Origin: Alkalibacillus aidingensis
GTDB lineage: Bacteria; Bacillota; Bacilli; Bacillales; Alkalibacillaceae
Direction: 5' to 3'
DNA: 64,000 bases
NCBI RefSeq assembly: GCF_014595945.1
Contig: NZ_JABXWU010000005.1
Coordinates: 62,001-126,000, forward strand
This document shows positions 30,839-41,434 of this stretch, one piece after another. A program made the position numbers and the translations under genes. The first letter of the stretch is position 1; every line of letters begins with the position of its first letter. The notes under the pieces are model-generated. The model worked only from the letters and a program-made list of their open reading frames with translations. It had not been told where the DNA came from and did no database searches.

Positions 30839-31939
30839 ATGTCATTAACAGCAGGGATCGTTGGTTTGCCGAACGTAGGGAAATCAACCTTATTTAATGC
30901 GATTACTCAAGCGGGGGCATTATCAGCAAATTACCCATTTGCGACGATTGACCCTAACGTAGGTATTGTAGAGGTACCGGATCAACGCTTGCATAAACTG
31001 ACGGAATTAGTGAAACCACAAAAAACTATACCAACATCATTTGAATTTACTGATATCGCTGGTATTGTAGAGGGTGCAAGTAAGGGAGAAGGTCTGGGAA
31101 ATCAATTTTTATCACATATTAGACAAGTTGATGCTATTTGTCATGTTGTGCGTTGTTTCTCAGATGAAAATATTACACATGTATCAGGGACAGTGGATCC
31201 AATTAGTGATATAGAAACAATTAATCTTGAATTAATTCTTGCAGACCTAGAGACCATCATGAAGCGTTACCCTAAAGTAGAGAAATTAGCAAAACAGAAA
31301 GATAAAGAAGCGAGTTACGAGTTCGAAGTATTAGAGAAATTAAAAAATGCATTTGAAAACGAACAGCCTGCAAGAGCTATTGACTTTACAAAGGAACAGA
31401 TGAAGTATGTTAAGCAATTACACTTATTAACGATTAAACCAATATTATATGTAGCCAATGTTGGTGAAGATGAGCTTTTAGATATTGAAGGTAATGAAAA
31501 CGTACAAAAGGTTAAGGAATATGCCGCAAATGAAGACGCTGGTGTGATTGTCGTCTGCGCTAAGGTAGAATCTGAAATTGCTGAATTAGAGGGAGAAGAA
31601 AAAGAAGAGTTCCTAGAAGAATTGGGCATTGAGGAATCTGGATTAGATCAATTGATTAGGGCGTCATATGATATGTTAGGTTTAGCCACTTATTTTACTG
31701 CAGGTGAAAAAGAAGTACGTGCTTGGACATTCAAAAAAGGTATGACTGCTCCACAAGCAGCTGGAATTATTCATACAGACTTTGAACGTGGTTTCATCCG
31801 TGCTGAGACAGTTTCTTATGACGATCTGGTGAATGCTGGATCTATGGCTACGGCAAGGGATCAGGGGAAAGTGCGACTAGAAGGTAAGGAGTATCTTGTC
31901 CAAGACGGAGATGTCATTCATTTTAGATTTAACGTGTAG
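30839..31939 (+). CDS. ychF: Ribosome-associated GTPase/ATPase YchF
   Basis: YchF is an Obg-family P-loop ATPase that binds ribosomes. From ATG 30839 (MSLTAGIVGLPNVGKSTLFN) it has 366 residues. Motifs are GLPNVGKST (G1), DIAGIVEGASKGEGLGN (G3), a coiled-coil insert, and a C-terminal TGS domain (WTFKKGMTAPQAAGIIH). An in-frame start at 30803 has no matching homology. Confidence 0.97.
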   Translation: MSLTAGIVGLPNVGKSTLFNAITQAGALSANYPFATIDPNVGIVEVPDQRLHKLTELVKPQKTIPTSFEFTDIAGIVEGASKGEGLGNQFLSHIRQVDAICHVVRCFSDENITHVSGTVDPISDIETINLELILADLETIMKRYPKVEKLAKQKDKEASYEFEVLEKLKNAFENEQPARAIDFTKEQMKYVKQLHLLTIKPILYVANVGEDELLDIEGNENVQKVKEYAANEDAGVIVVCAKVESEIAELEGEEKEEFLEELGIEESGLDQLIRASYDMLGLATYFTAGEKEVRAWTFKKGMTAPQAAGIIHTDFERGFIRAETVSYDDLVNAGSMATARDQGKVRLEGKEYLVQDGDVIHFRFNV

Positions 31940-31998
31940 TTCTTTTAGATTTTTAAACTAAAAGAATTGATAATAATTTAAAATGGATCTATTTTTTG

Positions 31999-32027
31999 TT
32001 GTAAGTTTAGCTACGGTTTGATATAAT
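31999..32027 (+). promoter_or_regulatory. Promoter of the rpsF operon
   Basis: TTGTAA (31999-32004), a 17-bp spacer, and a perfect TATAAT (32022-32027), about 84 bp before rpsF. Confidence 0.7.
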
Positions 32028-32033
32028 CTTATG

Positions 32034-32110
32034 TTGTGAGTAATGAAAAGAAATTACTCCTTGCTCCATTAATAGGTGGAGCCGCTAAGTCCAAGAGGAG
32101 GTGAAGACGG
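32034..32110 (+). promoter_or_regulatory. Putative S6:S18 autoregulatory leader
   Basis: The rpsF leader can form two hairpins, GAGTAAT/ATTACTC and GCTCCA/TGGAGC, then CCGCTAAGTCCAAGAGGAGG ends in the ribosome site. This fits the Bacilli leader bound by the S6-S18 complex, which represses the operon. The assignment rests on position and the CCGC motif after the second stem. Confidence 0.6.
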
Positions 32111-32401
32111 ATGAATAAATACGAAATCATGTACATCATCCGCCCAGATGTTGAGGAGGAAGCTCGTAAAGATGTAGTTGAGCGCTTCAACAAAGTCTTA
32201 ACTGACAATGGTGCGGAAGTTGAAAACGTAGACGAAATGGGTTCGCGTCGTTTAGCTTATGAAATCAATGATTACCGTGATGGTTATTACGTAGTTGTTA
32301 ATTTCTCAGGCGATGCTAACGCAGTTGAAGAATTTAATCGTCAAGCGAAGTTCACTGACGATATTATTCGTCACATGGCTATTCGCGAAGACGATCAATA
32401 A
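32111..32401 (+). CDS. rpsF: 30S ribosomal protein S6
   Basis: A 96-residue S6 protein ([39 protein letters not shown]). First gene of rpsF-ssb-rpsR. The ATG follows AGGAGGTGAAGACGG. Length is standard. Confidence 0.98.
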   Translation: MNKYEIMYIIRPDVEEEARKDVVERFNKVLTDNGAEVENVDEMGSRRLAYEINDYRDGYYVVVNFSGDANAVEEFNRQAKFTDDIIRHMAIREDDQ

Positions 32402-32413
32402 GGAGTGTTTGAT

Positions 32414-32908
32414 GTGTTGAATCGTGTTGTATTAGTTGGAAGATTAACCAAAGACCCTGAATTGCGTTATACGCCAAACGGAGTGGCTGTTGCAAACTTT
32501 ACTGTAGCTGTAAATAGACCATTCTCAAATCAACAAGGAAATCGAGAAGCAGATTTCATTAATTGTGTGATCTGGAGACGCCCAGCAGAAAACCTAGCTA
32601 ATTATATGAGAAAGGGTAGTATGGTAGGCGTTGATGGTCGGATTCAAACACGCAGTTTTGAAGGCCAAGATGGCAAACGAGTTTTTATGACAGAAGTTGT
32701 AGCAGATAGCGTGCAATTCCTTGAATCAAAAGGTTCAAGTCAGGGTGGACAAGGTTCTCAAGCTGGACACACATCAAACCCAAACCAAAACCAAGCACAA
32801 CCATCAAATCCAAGTGGATTCCAACAACAGAACGCAAAAGAAAGTGAGAATCCATTCGAAGATAATGGTGAACCAGTCGACTTATCGGATGACGATTTAC
32901 CATTTTAA
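32414..32908 (+). CDS. ssb: Single-stranded DNA-binding protein
   Basis: SSB coats single-stranded DNA at forks. I start at GTG 32414 ([20 protein letters not shown]) with AAGGAG 8 bp upstream; a GTG at 32405 overlaps that site. The 164-residue product has an OB fold (residues 1-105), a Gln/Asn/Ser-rich linker, and the acidic partner-binding tip DDDLPF. Confidence 0.98.
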   Translation: MLNRVVLVGRLTKDPELRYTPNGVAVANFTVAVNRPFSNQQGNREADFINCVIWRRPAENLANYMRKGSMVGVDGRIQTRSFEGQDGKRVFMTEVVADSVQFLESKGSSQGGQGSQAGHTSNPNQNQAQPSNPSGFQQQNAKESENPFEDNGEPVDLSDDDLPF

Positions 32909-32932
32909 AAAAGTTTAAAAGGAGGGTTTCTA

Positions 32933-33157
32933 ATGGCACGTCGTGGACGCAAGCGTCGTAAGGTTTGTTATTTCAAAACGAATAACATTACACACATCGA
33001 CTATAAAGATGTTGATCTTTTAAAGCGTTTCATTTCTGAGCGTGGTAAAATTTTACCTCGTCGTGTAACTGGAACTTCTGCAAAATATCAACGTAAATTA
33101 ACAAGAGCTATTAAACGCGCAAGACAAATGGCATTATTGCCGTATGTCTCTGAGTAA
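32933..33157 (+). CDS. rpsR: 30S ribosomal protein S18
   Basis: A 74-residue basic protein with [17 protein letters not shown] and [20 protein letters not shown], the standard S18. It follows ssb by 24 bp, with AGGAGG upstream. Confidence 0.98.
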   Translation: MARRGRKRRKVCYFKTNNITHIDYKDVDLLKRFISERGKILPRRVTGTSAKYQRKLTRAIKRARQMALLPYVSE

Positions 33158-33163
33158 GTATAC

Positions 33164-33198
33164 TAAAAAAGACATCCATTTATTGTGGATGTCTTTTT
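33164..33198 (+). terminator. Terminator of rpsF-ssb-rpsR
   Basis: A perfect 14-bp inverted repeat AAAAAAGACATCCA / TGGATGTCTTTTTT ending in six Ts, 6 bp after rpsR. Confidence 0.85.
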
Positions 33199-33331
33199 TA
33201 ATGGAAATAGTCCGAGTTACTCTGATGATTGATTGGATATGAATTACAATATTTTGGTTTTAAACTAATGCTATTCATTACACAAAAAGAATAGGATATG
33301 GTGTTCATTAATTTATGTATGGTCAGTAGTT

Positions 33332-33905
33332 TTTAATTGACGGAAAAGGCTTCGTGAAGTGGTGGAGCGTTAAATAGACTGCTTCTAATTGACGGAAAAA
33401 GTTTCGTGAGGTGGTGGAGCGTTAAATAGACTGCTTCTAATTGACGGAAAAAGTTTCGTGAGGTGGTGGAGCGTTAAATAGACTGCTTCTAATTGACGGA
33501 AAAGGCTTCGTGAGGTGGCGAAGTGTTAATTAGATCGTTTCTAATTGACGGAAAAAGCTTCGTGAGGTGGTGGAGCGTTAATTAGATCGTTTCTAATTGA
33601 CGGAAAAGGCTTCGTGAAGTGATGGAACGTTAAATAGACTGCTTCTAATTGACAGTAATATCTTCACCTGATGGTAAAACGTCATTGAGAGCACGCCTCT
33701 CGGACATTTTGCGCTTCATATGGGTTCAAAACGTCATTGAGAGCACGCCTCTCGGACATTTTGCGCTTCATATGGGTTCAAAACGTCATTGAAAGCACGC
33801 CTCTCGGACATTTTGCGCTTCATATGGGTTCAAAACGTCATTGAGAGCACGTCTCTCGGACATTTTACGCCACCTAATTGCTCATAATGTCCTTGAGCCT
33901 GATCA
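33332..33905. repeat. 52-bp hairpin-unit array (copy 2)
   Basis: Unit starts are 33332, 33384, 33436, 33488, 33540, 33592, 33644, 33696, 33748, 33800 and 33852, exactly 52 bp apart. The first six are type A (TCTAATTGACG ... CGTTAATTAGA). The three from 33696 to 33800 are type B (CTCTCGGAC ... GTCATTGAGAG). The unit at 33644 is a hybrid, type A on the left and type B on the right. The last unit is truncated and ends like copy 1 (24753-25013). No gene is seen in 33199-34116. Confidence 0.92.
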
Positions 33906-34116
33906 TAAAGCTGAGTAATTGAACATTACCCATCCAAAAGCAATCATTTTTAAAAGAACTATCAGTTATAAGTTTGAATCAATACCTGTTCAATTACTTA
34001 TATATGATGTATGATAAATGCAACTATATAATAGGGTTTGTTTTTACACAAATGATCTAGTATTGATAAAATGTTATTATGGTTGGAATTCAATTTTAAG
34101 AGGTGCACAGGAAACG

Positions 34117-35058
34117 ATGAATGAATCAAAGAAGCTTACGGAAGGTGCCATATTAAGTGCTATATTCATTGTCTTATTAATTGCCACTTTCTATATACCC
34201 TTTTTAAGTATTATTTCCGTGTTTGTATTACCGGTGCCGTTTGTCATCTATACAGCAAAATATGGAATCAAACCAGCATTAGTTATGTTTGCAGTTGCTA
34301 TTTTGCTTAGTATGATGTTAATGACGATCTTCTCTCTACCGATTGTATTATTGGTTGGATTAGGAGGTATGGCGATTGGAATGGCTATTGATGCCAAAAA
34401 AGAACCATACGAAACTTGGGCACAAGGTACCGTAGGATTTTCACTAAGTTTAGCCATCATCTATGTAGTTACTCAATTTATTTTTGAGTTAAACTGGGTT
34501 GATGAATTCGTCTTACTTATGGAAGACTCATTACAGACAACGGTCTCAATGTTTGATCAATTTGGAGCTGGAATTAGCCAGGAAGAAGTTGAAGCTATAG
34601 AGGCGATGATGCGCGAATTAATTTATTTAATACCAACGGGAATTGTTTTAATTGGAATAATCCTAGCTTTCCTTTCTCAGTGGATTAGTTATCAAGTAAT
34701 TAATCGCTTAGAGGGCACAAACTATTCATTCCCAGCTTTTCGTCAATTCAGATTGCCATCATCAGTGATTTGGATTTTCTTATTAGGTATTATATTGACT
34801 TGGATCTATACCGACCCAGCTGATACGATGTATTTAGCTGCTGTAAATTTATATACACTACCAGGATTATTAATCGTTTTACAAGGACTGTCATTTATAT
34901 TTTTCTTTACGTACTATAAAAATTGGTCAAAGGCAATACCAATCATAACTGTCATCTTTTTCATATTGTTCCCGTTCTTACTTCTTTATCCACTTAGAAT
35001 TTTAGGTATAATTGACTTAGGGTTTCAGTTACGGGATCGATTAACTGATAAGGGTTAA
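34117..35058 (+). CDS. yybS: DUF2232 membrane protein YybS
   Basis: A 313-residue integral membrane protein (MNESKKLTEGAILSAIFIVL) with about eight membrane segments. It is placed directly before gdpP, as in B. subtilis. The start at ATG 34117 follows AAGAGGTG; a longer frame from 34018 has an N-terminal extension without homology. Function is unknown. Confidence 0.87.
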   Translation: MNESKKLTEGAILSAIFIVLLIATFYIPFLSIISVFVLPVPFVIYTAKYGIKPALVMFAVAILLSMMLMTIFSLPIVLLVGLGGMAIGMAIDAKKEPYETWAQGTVGFSLSLAIIYVVTQFIFELNWVDEFVLLMEDSLQTTVSMFDQFGAGISQEEVEAIEAMMRELIYLIPTGIVLIGIILAFLSQWISYQVINRLEGTNYSFPAFRQFRLPSSVIWIFLLGIILTWIYTDPADTMYLAAVNLYTLPGLLIVLQGLSFIFFFTYYKNWSKAIPIITVIFFILFPFLLLYPLRILGIIDLGFQLRDRLTDKG

Positions 35059-35101
35059 TGGTCGGTTTAAATTTGTCTACCTGTTGGGAGATGACGTTGA
35101 A

Positions 35102-37075
35102 ATGAACGATGTGAAGAACCTGATCGTAAATAAAAATGTTTGGTTATTATACGGATTAGCGGGCATTTTAACGGGAATTGTAATCTATTATCAGTGGATA
35201 ATCGGGATTATATTAACGATAGTGTTAGCATTAATTATCTTTCTTTCTTTTAGAACGGAAGAGCGGTTAAAAAAGAAGACAGAGCAATATATCTCCACGT
35301 TATCTTATCGCGTTAAAAAAGTAGGAGAAGAAGCTCTGTTAGAAATGCCGTTTGGAATTATTCTTTTTAATGATGAGTACCAAATAGAATGGGCTAATCC
35401 TTATATGAATGATTTTGTCGGCAGTGATGAGACGCTTATTGGCGAGACGTTAACCGTACTTTCAGAGGATTTAATTTCTGCTGTTAAGGATGACTCCGAG
35501 GAGTTTTGGTTCCAAATTGATGGACGGCAGTATCAATCTATTATTAAAAGAGAAGAACGTTTAATTTATTTATTTGACCGAACAGAGCAAATGGAGCTAG
35601 AAAACCGTTATCAAAATGAGGAGACGGTTCTAGCTGTTATATTTCTTGATAACTACGAAGAATTAACTCAGGCAATGGATGACACACTGAAAAGTCAGAT
35701 GAATTCAAAAGTAACCTCGTTATTAAATGAATGGTCTAATGATTATGGGTTTTACCTTAAACGTACGTCCCAAGAAAGATTTCTAGCTGTTATGAATAAG
35801 GAAATATTAGATCAGTTAGAAAGTACTAAATTTGAAATCCTAGATGAGGTTAGAGAATTAATTTCAGATCAGAATGTCCCACTTACGTTAAGTATTGGTA
35901 TTGGAAAGGGAGCATCAGATTTACCTGAATTAGGTGAATTGGCCCAATCAAGCCTGGACTTAGCTTTAGGCCGGGGTGGTGACCAAGTTGCAATTAAAAA
36001 TGAACACGGGAAGGTCAAATTCTATGGTGGTAAAACCAATCCGATGGAGAAGCGAACTCGTGTCCGTGCGCGCGTGATCTCACACGCTTTAAGAGAGCTA
36101 GTCAATGCGAGTGAAAAAGTGATTATTATGGGACATCAATCTCCAGATATGGATTCTATTGGTGCATCTGTAGGTGTATTAAAAATGGCCCAACAAAATG
36201 AGAAGGATGGTTTTGTTGTGTTTGACCCGGATGGAGTTAATACTGGGGTGCAGAAGTTAATGGATGAGATTGAGGATGATGAATCATTATCAAACTGGTT
36301 CATTACACCAGATCAAGCCATGGATATTGTGACGAAGAATACGTTAGTCGTTGTCGTGGATACCCACAAACCATCCATGGTTATGGAAGAAAGGTTACTA
36401 ACAAAAACAGAGCATGTCGTCGTGATCGATCATCACAGACGTGCTGAGGAGTTCGTTGAGGATCCAACACTTGTCTATATGGAGCCATATGCATCTTCTA
36501 CAGCTGAGTTAGTTACTGAGCTTCTCCAGTACCAAGACGGGCGTGTGAAACTAAGTACGTTAGAGTCGTCAGCATTATTAGCAGGGATCATTGTGGATAC
36601 CAAGTCCTTTACCTTACGAACAGGATCAAGAACTTTTGATGCAGCTTCCTACCTACGTTCAAAGGGAGCAGATACAGTCTTTGTCCAGAAAATGCTGAAA
36701 GAGGATTTGGACCTTTATGTAAAAAGAAGTGAACTAATTAAAAGTGCAACACTTTACGAAGAGGGTGTCGCGATAGCAAAAGGTAAAGAAGGCGATACCT
36801 ATGGAGCTATTGTCCTTGCGCAAGCTGCAGACACATTGCTGACGATGGACGGTGTAAAGGCATCCTTCGTGATTTCTGAACGTACTGATGGAAGAATTGG
36901 AATCAGTGCTAGATCATTAGGTGAGGTAAATGTTCAAGTGATCATGGAGAAAATGAATGGTGGAGGCCATTTAACTAATGCTGCTACACAATTAGAAGAT
37001 ACAACAATTGATCAAGTTGAAGAACAATTACGCGAAATTATAGATGAATATTTGCAAGGGGGAGATTCTTCATGA
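35102..37075 (+). CDS. gdpP: Cyclic-di-AMP phosphodiesterase GdpP
   Basis: GdpP hydrolyses c-di-AMP to pApA at the membrane. From ATG 35102 ([17 protein letters not shown]) it has 657 residues. Two membrane segments lead into a PAS domain (residues about 80-150), a degenerate GGDEF domain (no GGDEF motif), and the DHH-DHHA1 catalytic module. The catalytic motifs are [32 protein letters not shown] and the C-terminal [12 protein letters not shown]. It overlaps rplI by 4 bp. Confidence 0.97.
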   Translation: MNDVKNLIVNKNVWLLYGLAGILTGIVIYYQWIIGIILTIVLALIIFLSFRTEERLKKKTEQYISTLSYRVKKVGEEALLEMPFGIILFNDEYQIEWANPYMNDFVGSDETLIGETLTVLSEDLISAVKDDSEEFWFQIDGRQYQSIIKREERLIYLFDRTEQMELENRYQNEETVLAVIFLDNYEELTQAMDDTLKSQMNSKVTSLLNEWSNDYGFYLKRTSQERFLAVMNKEILDQLESTKFEILDEVRELISDQNVPLTLSIGIGKGASDLPELGELAQSSLDLALGRGGDQVAIKNEHGKVKFYGGKTNPMEKRTRVRARVISHALRELVNASEKVIIMGHQSPDMDSIGASVGVLKMAQQNEKDGFVVFDPDGVNTGVQKLMDEIEDDESLSNWFITPDQAMDIVTKNTLVVVVDTHKPSMVMEERLLTKTEHVVVIDHHRRAEEFVEDPTLVYMEPYASSTAELVTELLQYQDGRVKLSTLESSALLAGIIVDTKSFTLRTGSRTFDAASYLRSKGADTVFVQKMLKEDLDLYVKRSELIKSATLYEEGVAIAKGKEGDTYGAIVLAQAADTLLTMDGVKASFVISERTDGRIGISARSLGEVNVQVIMEKMNGGGHLTNAATQLEDTTIDQVEEQLREIIDEYLQGGDSS

Positions 37076-37518
37076 AAGTAATTTTTACAAAGGATGTTAA
37101 AGGTAAAGGTAAAAAGGGAGAAGTTAAAAATGTATCGGAAGGTTATGCAAGAAACTATTTGTTTAAGCATAACTTAGCCGTCGAAGCATCAAAAGGAAAC
37201 CTAAAACAGCTAGAAGGTCAAAAGAAAAAGCAAGAAGAACAAGAACAACAAGAATTAGATGAGGCAAAGAAATTAAAAGAAACAATCGAGAACCTGACTG
37301 TTGAATTAACTGCAAAATCAGGTGAATCGGGTCGATTATTTGGTTCTGTAACTAGTAAACAAATCGGTGAAGAACTGAAGAAGACTCACAACATAAAAGT
37401 AGATAAGCGTAAAATAGAGCTCGACGATCCAATTCGCAATTTAGGCTACACAAATGTACCAGTGAAATTACACCCTGATGTAACAGCAACCCTAAGAGTC
37501 CATGTAAAAGAACAATAA
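37072..37518 (+). CDS. rplI: 50S ribosomal protein L9
   Basis: A 148-residue L9 with the signature [22 protein letters not shown], a long connecting helix, and a C-terminal RNA-binding lobe. The ATG overlaps the gdpP stop (ATGA), so translation is coupled. Confidence 0.98.
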   Translation: MKVIFTKDVKGKGKKGEVKNVSEGYARNYLFKHNLAVEASKGNLKQLEGQKKKQEEQEQQELDEAKKLKETIENLTVELTAKSGESGRLFGSVTSKQIGEELKKTHNIKVDKRKIELDDPIRNLGYTNVPVKLHPDVTATLRVHVKEQ

Positions 37519-37554
37519 TGATTTGATCGTTCCGAATTTGAAGGAGGAACCGAT

Positions 37555-38919
37555 GTGTCAGAACAATTAACACAAGACCGTACACCCCCTCATAATATTG
37601 AGGCAGAGCAAGCTGTATTGGGTGCTGTCTTTTTAGAACCGGACGCAATTGTAACGGCTTCGGAAATATTAGTCCCAGAGGATTTTTATCGTGTTAGTCA
37701 TAAACGAATCTTTGAAGTGATGATGCGTTTAAATGATAAAGGGGAACCTATTGATCTTGTAACGGTGACTACAGCTTTAACCGATCAAGAAATGTTAAAC
37801 GATATTGGTGGTGTCTCTTATTTAACCGATATCGCAAACTCAGTTCCTACGGCCGCTAATATAGAGTACTACGCTAGAATTGTAGAGGAGAAATCAACTT
37901 TAAGACAAGTGATCTCAGCTGCAACTAGTATTGTCACAAAGACTTATGAAGAAGGCGATGAAGTAACTGATTTATTAGACCATGCTGAAAGGTCGATTCT
38001 AGATATTTCTCAAGATAAGTCATCTGGAAAGTTTCGTAATATTAGAGATGTCTTGATTAATGTCTATGATAATATCGAACAACTCCATCACCACGATGAA
38101 GAGGTTACGGGAGTTCCAACAGGATTTAAAGATTTAGATCATATTACTTCAGGCTTTCAAAAAAATGATTTGATTATAATAGCTGCACGTCCATCTGTTG
38201 GTAAGACAGCTTTTGCCTTAAATATCGCACAAAATGTTGCTATTAATTCAACAGAAAATGTCGCTTTATTTAGTTTAGAGATGGGAGCCGAACAGCTAGT
38301 TAGCCGTATGCTTTGTGCAGAAGGTAACATTGATGCACAGAGATTACGTACAGGTAATTTAGAAGAAGAAGACTGGGGTAAGTTAACCATGGCCATGGGA
38401 AGCTTATCTAATGCAGGTATTTTTATAGATGATACGCCAGGTGTAAAAGTTAATGAAATTCGCTCTAAATGTCGTCGACTCAAACAAGAACAAGGTTTAG
38501 GCATGATCATGATTGACTATTTACAGCTAATTCAAGGTTCAGGAAGCAGCAAGGAGAATAGACAACAAGAGGTATCAGAAATTTCTCGTTCCTTAAAAGC
38601 CTTAGCTCGTGAACTAGAGGTCCCTGTAATTGCCCTATCACAGCTATCACGTGGAGTTGAGCAACGACAAGATAAACGTCCGATGATGTCTGACTTACGT
38701 GAATCAGGAAGTATTGAGCAGGACGCTGATATTGTCGGCTTCTTATACCGTGATGACTATTATGAAGAAGATAGTGAAAAAGAAAATATTATCGAAATTA
38801 TTATTGCTAAGCAGCGTAACGGTCCAGTTGGAACAGTCGAGCTAGCATTTGTAAAAGAGTATAATAAATTTGTAGACTTAGACAGGCGCTATGATGACGC
38901 CGATATTCCACCTGCCTAA
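37555..38919 (+). CDS. dnaB: Replicative DNA helicase (DnaB family; DnaC in B. subtilis)
   Basis: Hexameric helicase of the replication fork. The 454-residue product has an N-terminal dimer domain (PPHNIEAEQAVLGAVF) and a RecA-like domain with ARPSVGKTAFALN, MIMIDYLQLIQG and SDLRESGSIEQDAD. The start is GTG 37555 after GAAGGAGG. It closes the yybS-gdpP-rplI block. Note the naming conflict: B. subtilis calls this DnaC. Confidence 0.97.
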   Translation: MSEQLTQDRTPPHNIEAEQAVLGAVFLEPDAIVTASEILVPEDFYRVSHKRIFEVMMRLNDKGEPIDLVTVTTALTDQEMLNDIGGVSYLTDIANSVPTAANIEYYARIVEEKSTLRQVISAATSIVTKTYEEGDEVTDLLDHAERSILDISQDKSSGKFRNIRDVLINVYDNIEQLHHHDEEVTGVPTGFKDLDHITSGFQKNDLIIIAARPSVGKTAFALNIAQNVAINSTENVALFSLEMGAEQLVSRMLCAEGNIDAQRLRTGNLEEEDWGKLTMAMGSLSNAGIFIDDTPGVKVNEIRSKCRRLKQEQGLGMIMIDYLQLIQGSGSSKENRQQEVSEISRSLKALARELEVPVIALSQLSRGVEQRQDKRPMMSDLRESGSIEQDADIVGFLYRDDYYEEDSEKENIIEIIIAKQRNGPVGTVELAFVKEYNKFVDLDRRYDDADIPPA

Positions 38920-38978
38920 AAAATTACGCTCGGTTAACGTCCGTCACCAACACTTAACTTTAACCGATCTGAAAATTT

Positions 38979-39024
38979 AAGCTGTCCTAATAGTTAGTTG
39001 CACTGACTATTAGGACAGCTTTTT
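38979..39024 (+). terminator. Terminator after dnaB
   Basis: A perfect 16-bp inverted repeat AAGCTGTCCTAATAGT / ACTATTAGGACAGCTT ending in Ts. The remainder of the 305-bp spacer before purA is AT-rich; no convincing PurR box was seen. Confidence 0.85.
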
Positions 39025-39224
39025 CATGTATTAATAGAAATTAAAAGCTAAGACTAAGAAAATAATGAAGCTCTGTTTCTAGTATTATAATTTCTTGGAC
39101 TAAACACGTACATTAAACCCTTTATCCTCTATATAAATTCGTGTTTTGGATTGAACTATTTGAGTATTATTGATATTATTGTTTTTGGTTAAGTTAATTA
39201 TGAATGTTTAGGAGGACCTCTTAA

Positions 39225-40511
39225 ATGACAACAGCAATCGTCGTGGGTACACAATGGGGAGACGAAGGAAAAGGTAAGATTACCGACTTCTTAGCGCAAC
39301 AAGCAGATATCGTTGCTCGTTATCAAGGTGGTGATAACGCGGGACACACCATAAAATTCAATGGTGATACATATCATTTGCATTTAATTCCATCAGGTGT
39401 GTTCTATCCAAATAAGCTATGTGTTTTAGGAAATGGAATGGTGATTAATCCAGAATCACTATTAAAAGAAATGGATTATGTCAGTCAATTCGGTGTTTCG
39501 TTAGATCATTTGAAAGTAAGTGATCGTGCACATGTAATTATGCCTTATCACCTAAAACTTGATGAACTACAAGAGCAGAATAAGGGTAAGGACAAACAAA
39601 TTGGCACCACTAAAAAAGGGATTGGCCCTGCATATAGCGATAAAGTGAACCGGACTGGGATTAGAATGGCAGATTTAATTGACCCTGAACGTCTATATGA
39701 AAAAGTAATTGAACAAGTACATGAAAAAAATATTATATTAGAGAAGATATATGGTGCAGACAAGCTTGATGCTGAGAAGATCTATGAAGAATATAAGAGT
39801 TATGGCGAGAAAATAGCTCCATTTGTTACCGATACATCACTTGTGTTAGATGAATCCACTTCTGAAGGCCAACACGTCCTTTTTGAAGGAGCACAAGGCG
39901 TGATGTTAGATGTTGACCATGGCACATACCCATATGTCACTTCATCAAGTACTTCAGCTGCAGGTGTGGCAACCGGAAGTGGTATAGGTCCAAATAAAAT
40001 TAATCGTATTATTGGTGTTTCAAAGGCATATACGACACGAGTGGGAGATGGTCCATTTCCTACTGAGCTTTCTAACGAAGTGGGCAAAAGAATCCGTGAT
40101 ATAGGTAAGGAGTATGGAACGACTACAGGAAGACCGAGACGAGTTGGTTGGTTTGATGCCGTAGTTGTCAACCATGCAAGACGAACTAGTGGCATTACTG
40201 ATCTATCTCTTAACTCACTTGATGTACTAACGGGACTTGATACCGTTAAGATTTGTGTAGGTTACCGTTTGAGTGATGAAGTCATAAAAGGTTATCCGGC
40301 TAATCTAAAGAAGTTGGAAAAGTGTGAACCTGTTTATGAAGAAATGCCAGGCTGGAGTGAGGATTTAACAGAGGTTAAGGCTTTTGATGACCTACCTAAG
40401 GAAGCTCAACATTATATTCAACGAATAGAGTCCTTAACTGGAGTAGATGTTGCGATATTCTCCGTAGGACCCGATCGAGAGCAAACGATTGTTCGAAAAG
40501 AGATATACTAA
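39225..40511 (+). CDS. purA: Adenylosuccinate synthetase
   Basis: It joins IMP and aspartate with GTP in AMP synthesis. The 428-residue product starts [18 protein letters not shown] with the P-loop-like GDEGKGK. It also has [22 protein letters not shown], and [13 protein letters not shown]. The ATG follows AGGAGG. Length is standard. Confidence 0.98.
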   Translation: MTTAIVVGTQWGDEGKGKITDFLAQQADIVARYQGGDNAGHTIKFNGDTYHLHLIPSGVFYPNKLCVLGNGMVINPESLLKEMDYVSQFGVSLDHLKVSDRAHVIMPYHLKLDELQEQNKGKDKQIGTTKKGIGPAYSDKVNRTGIRMADLIDPERLYEKVIEQVHEKNIILEKIYGADKLDAEKIYEEYKSYGEKIAPFVTDTSLVLDESTSEGQHVLFEGAQGVMLDVDHGTYPYVTSSSTSAAGVATGSGIGPNKINRIIGVSKAYTTRVGDGPFPTELSNEVGKRIRDIGKEYGTTTGRPRRVGWFDAVVVNHARRTSGITDLSLNSLDVLTGLDTVKICVGYRLSDEVIKGYPANLKKLEKCEPVYEEMPGWSEDLTEVKAFDDLPKEAQHYIQRIESLTGVDVAIFSVGPDREQTIVRKEIY

Positions 40512-40517
40512 TCATGA

Positions 40518-40559
40518 AGCCCAGTCATGGCTTTTTGCCAGACTGGGTAGATTTTTTAA
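40518..40559 (+). terminator. Terminator after purA
   Basis: CCCAGTC and GACTGGG pair, with an inner TGGC/GCCA pair, followed by an AT- and T-rich run. Confidence 0.75.
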
Positions 40560-40622
40560 TACTATATTTTGTTGGTTATACGACCTAAGGAAATATTTTA
40601 TAAGAAAAAATTTAAAAATAAC

Positions 40623-40652
40623 TTGTCAAAGCTTTTCATCATGTGGTAATAT
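40623..40652 (+). promoter_or_regulatory. Promoter of tRNA-Asp
   Basis: TTGTCA (40623-40628) and TAATAT (40647-40652) with an 18-bp spacer, about 21 bp before the tRNA 5' end. Confidence 0.55.
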
Positions 40653-40673
40653 TAACGCTGTCGACAAAATAGT

Positions 40674-40750
40674 GGTCCGGTAGTTCAGTTGGTTAGAATG
40701 CCTGCCTGTCACGCAGGAGGTCGCGGGTTCGAGTCCCGTCCGGACCGCCA
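40674..40750 (+). tRNA. tRNA-Asp (anticodon GUC)
   Basis: A 77-nt tRNA with acceptor stem GGTCCGG/CCGGACC, anticodon loop CTGTCAC, T-loop TTCGAGT, and encoded CCA. It lies downstream of purA, as in B. subtilis. Confidence 0.97.
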
Positions 40751-40790
40751 TTATTCATAAGATAGCCTAAATTGAATAAACTAATTATGA

Positions 40791-41013
40791 GAATGACCCA
40801 AATCTGTGAGCACAAATCACAACATAAAATAAGCGTGCGACTTAACAATAATTCAATAAGACATATGGCTCGGTAGCTAAGCGTAAACATCGGAGAATAA
40901 ACATCAAAGTAGCTTTGCGAGCAAGCAATCATCAGCGAATAACCCAAATCTGTGAGCACAAATCACAGACATAAAATAAGCGTGCGACTTAACAATAATT
41001 CAATAAGACATAT

Positions 41014-41025
<12 letters not shown>
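40791..41025. repeat. Direct duplication carrying a tRNA-Phe 5' fragment
   Basis: A segment of about 88 bp at 40791-40878 is repeated at 40937-41025, offset 146-147 bp and nearly identical. Each copy ends in GGCTCGGTAGCT, the first 12 nt of tRNA-Phe. In the first copy it then diverges (AAGCGTAAAC), so that tRNA start is a dead fragment at 40867-40878. The copies contain CTGTGAGCACAAATCACA, itself a small inverted repeat. Confidence 0.9.
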
Positions 41026-41089
<64 letters not shown>

Positions 41090-41097
41090 TTATTAAT

Positions 41098-41128
41098 CAC
41101 ACAGTTAAATAAAGCTGTGTATTTTTTA
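41098..41128 (+). terminator. Terminator after tRNA-Phe
   Basis: ACACAG and CTGTGT pair around a 10-nt AT loop and are followed by ATTTTTT. Confidence 0.65.
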
Positions 41129-41193
41129 TGAGAAAAATGTCGTATGTCTAATATAACAATTTTATTACATAGTTTTGAAAATTCTGAAATAAA

Positions 41194-41237
41194 GAGATAC
41201 AAAGAGTGAAAAAATACACTTTTTGTATCTTTTTACT
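41194..41237 (+). terminator. Second terminator-like hairpin
   Basis: AGATACAAAGAGTG and CACTTTTTGTATCT pair with one mismatch, followed by TTTTTAC. It lies between the tRNAs and the M23 gene. The rest of the 41238-41434 stretch is AT-rich. Confidence 0.55.
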
Positions 41238-41434
41238 TAGGACAATTACAATAAATTACTAATTATTATACAAATAGATTACAATATTGAAAACTAGGTT
41301 TATTTTGTGACTAAAGTTATGGTAGATTAATAACGTACAAGCGCAAAAAAAGCAGATTCATATAATAATATAGATTACTCATTTATTTAAAAGAGAAAAT
41401 GTGTAGAAACAAAGGCAAATTGGGGGAGGAAACC

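Noticed and set aside
33332-33905. Possible CRISPR array
   Set aside because: Units touch each other with no unique spacers, the units themselves vary, and no cas gene is in the window.
34018-34116. N-terminal extension of yybS
   Set aside because: The extra 33 residues have no match to the family start; the ATG at 34117 has the better ribosome site.
39090-39224. PurR box upstream of purA
   Set aside because: The only candidate (AAACACGAATTT on the minus strand) departs from the consensus at several positions.
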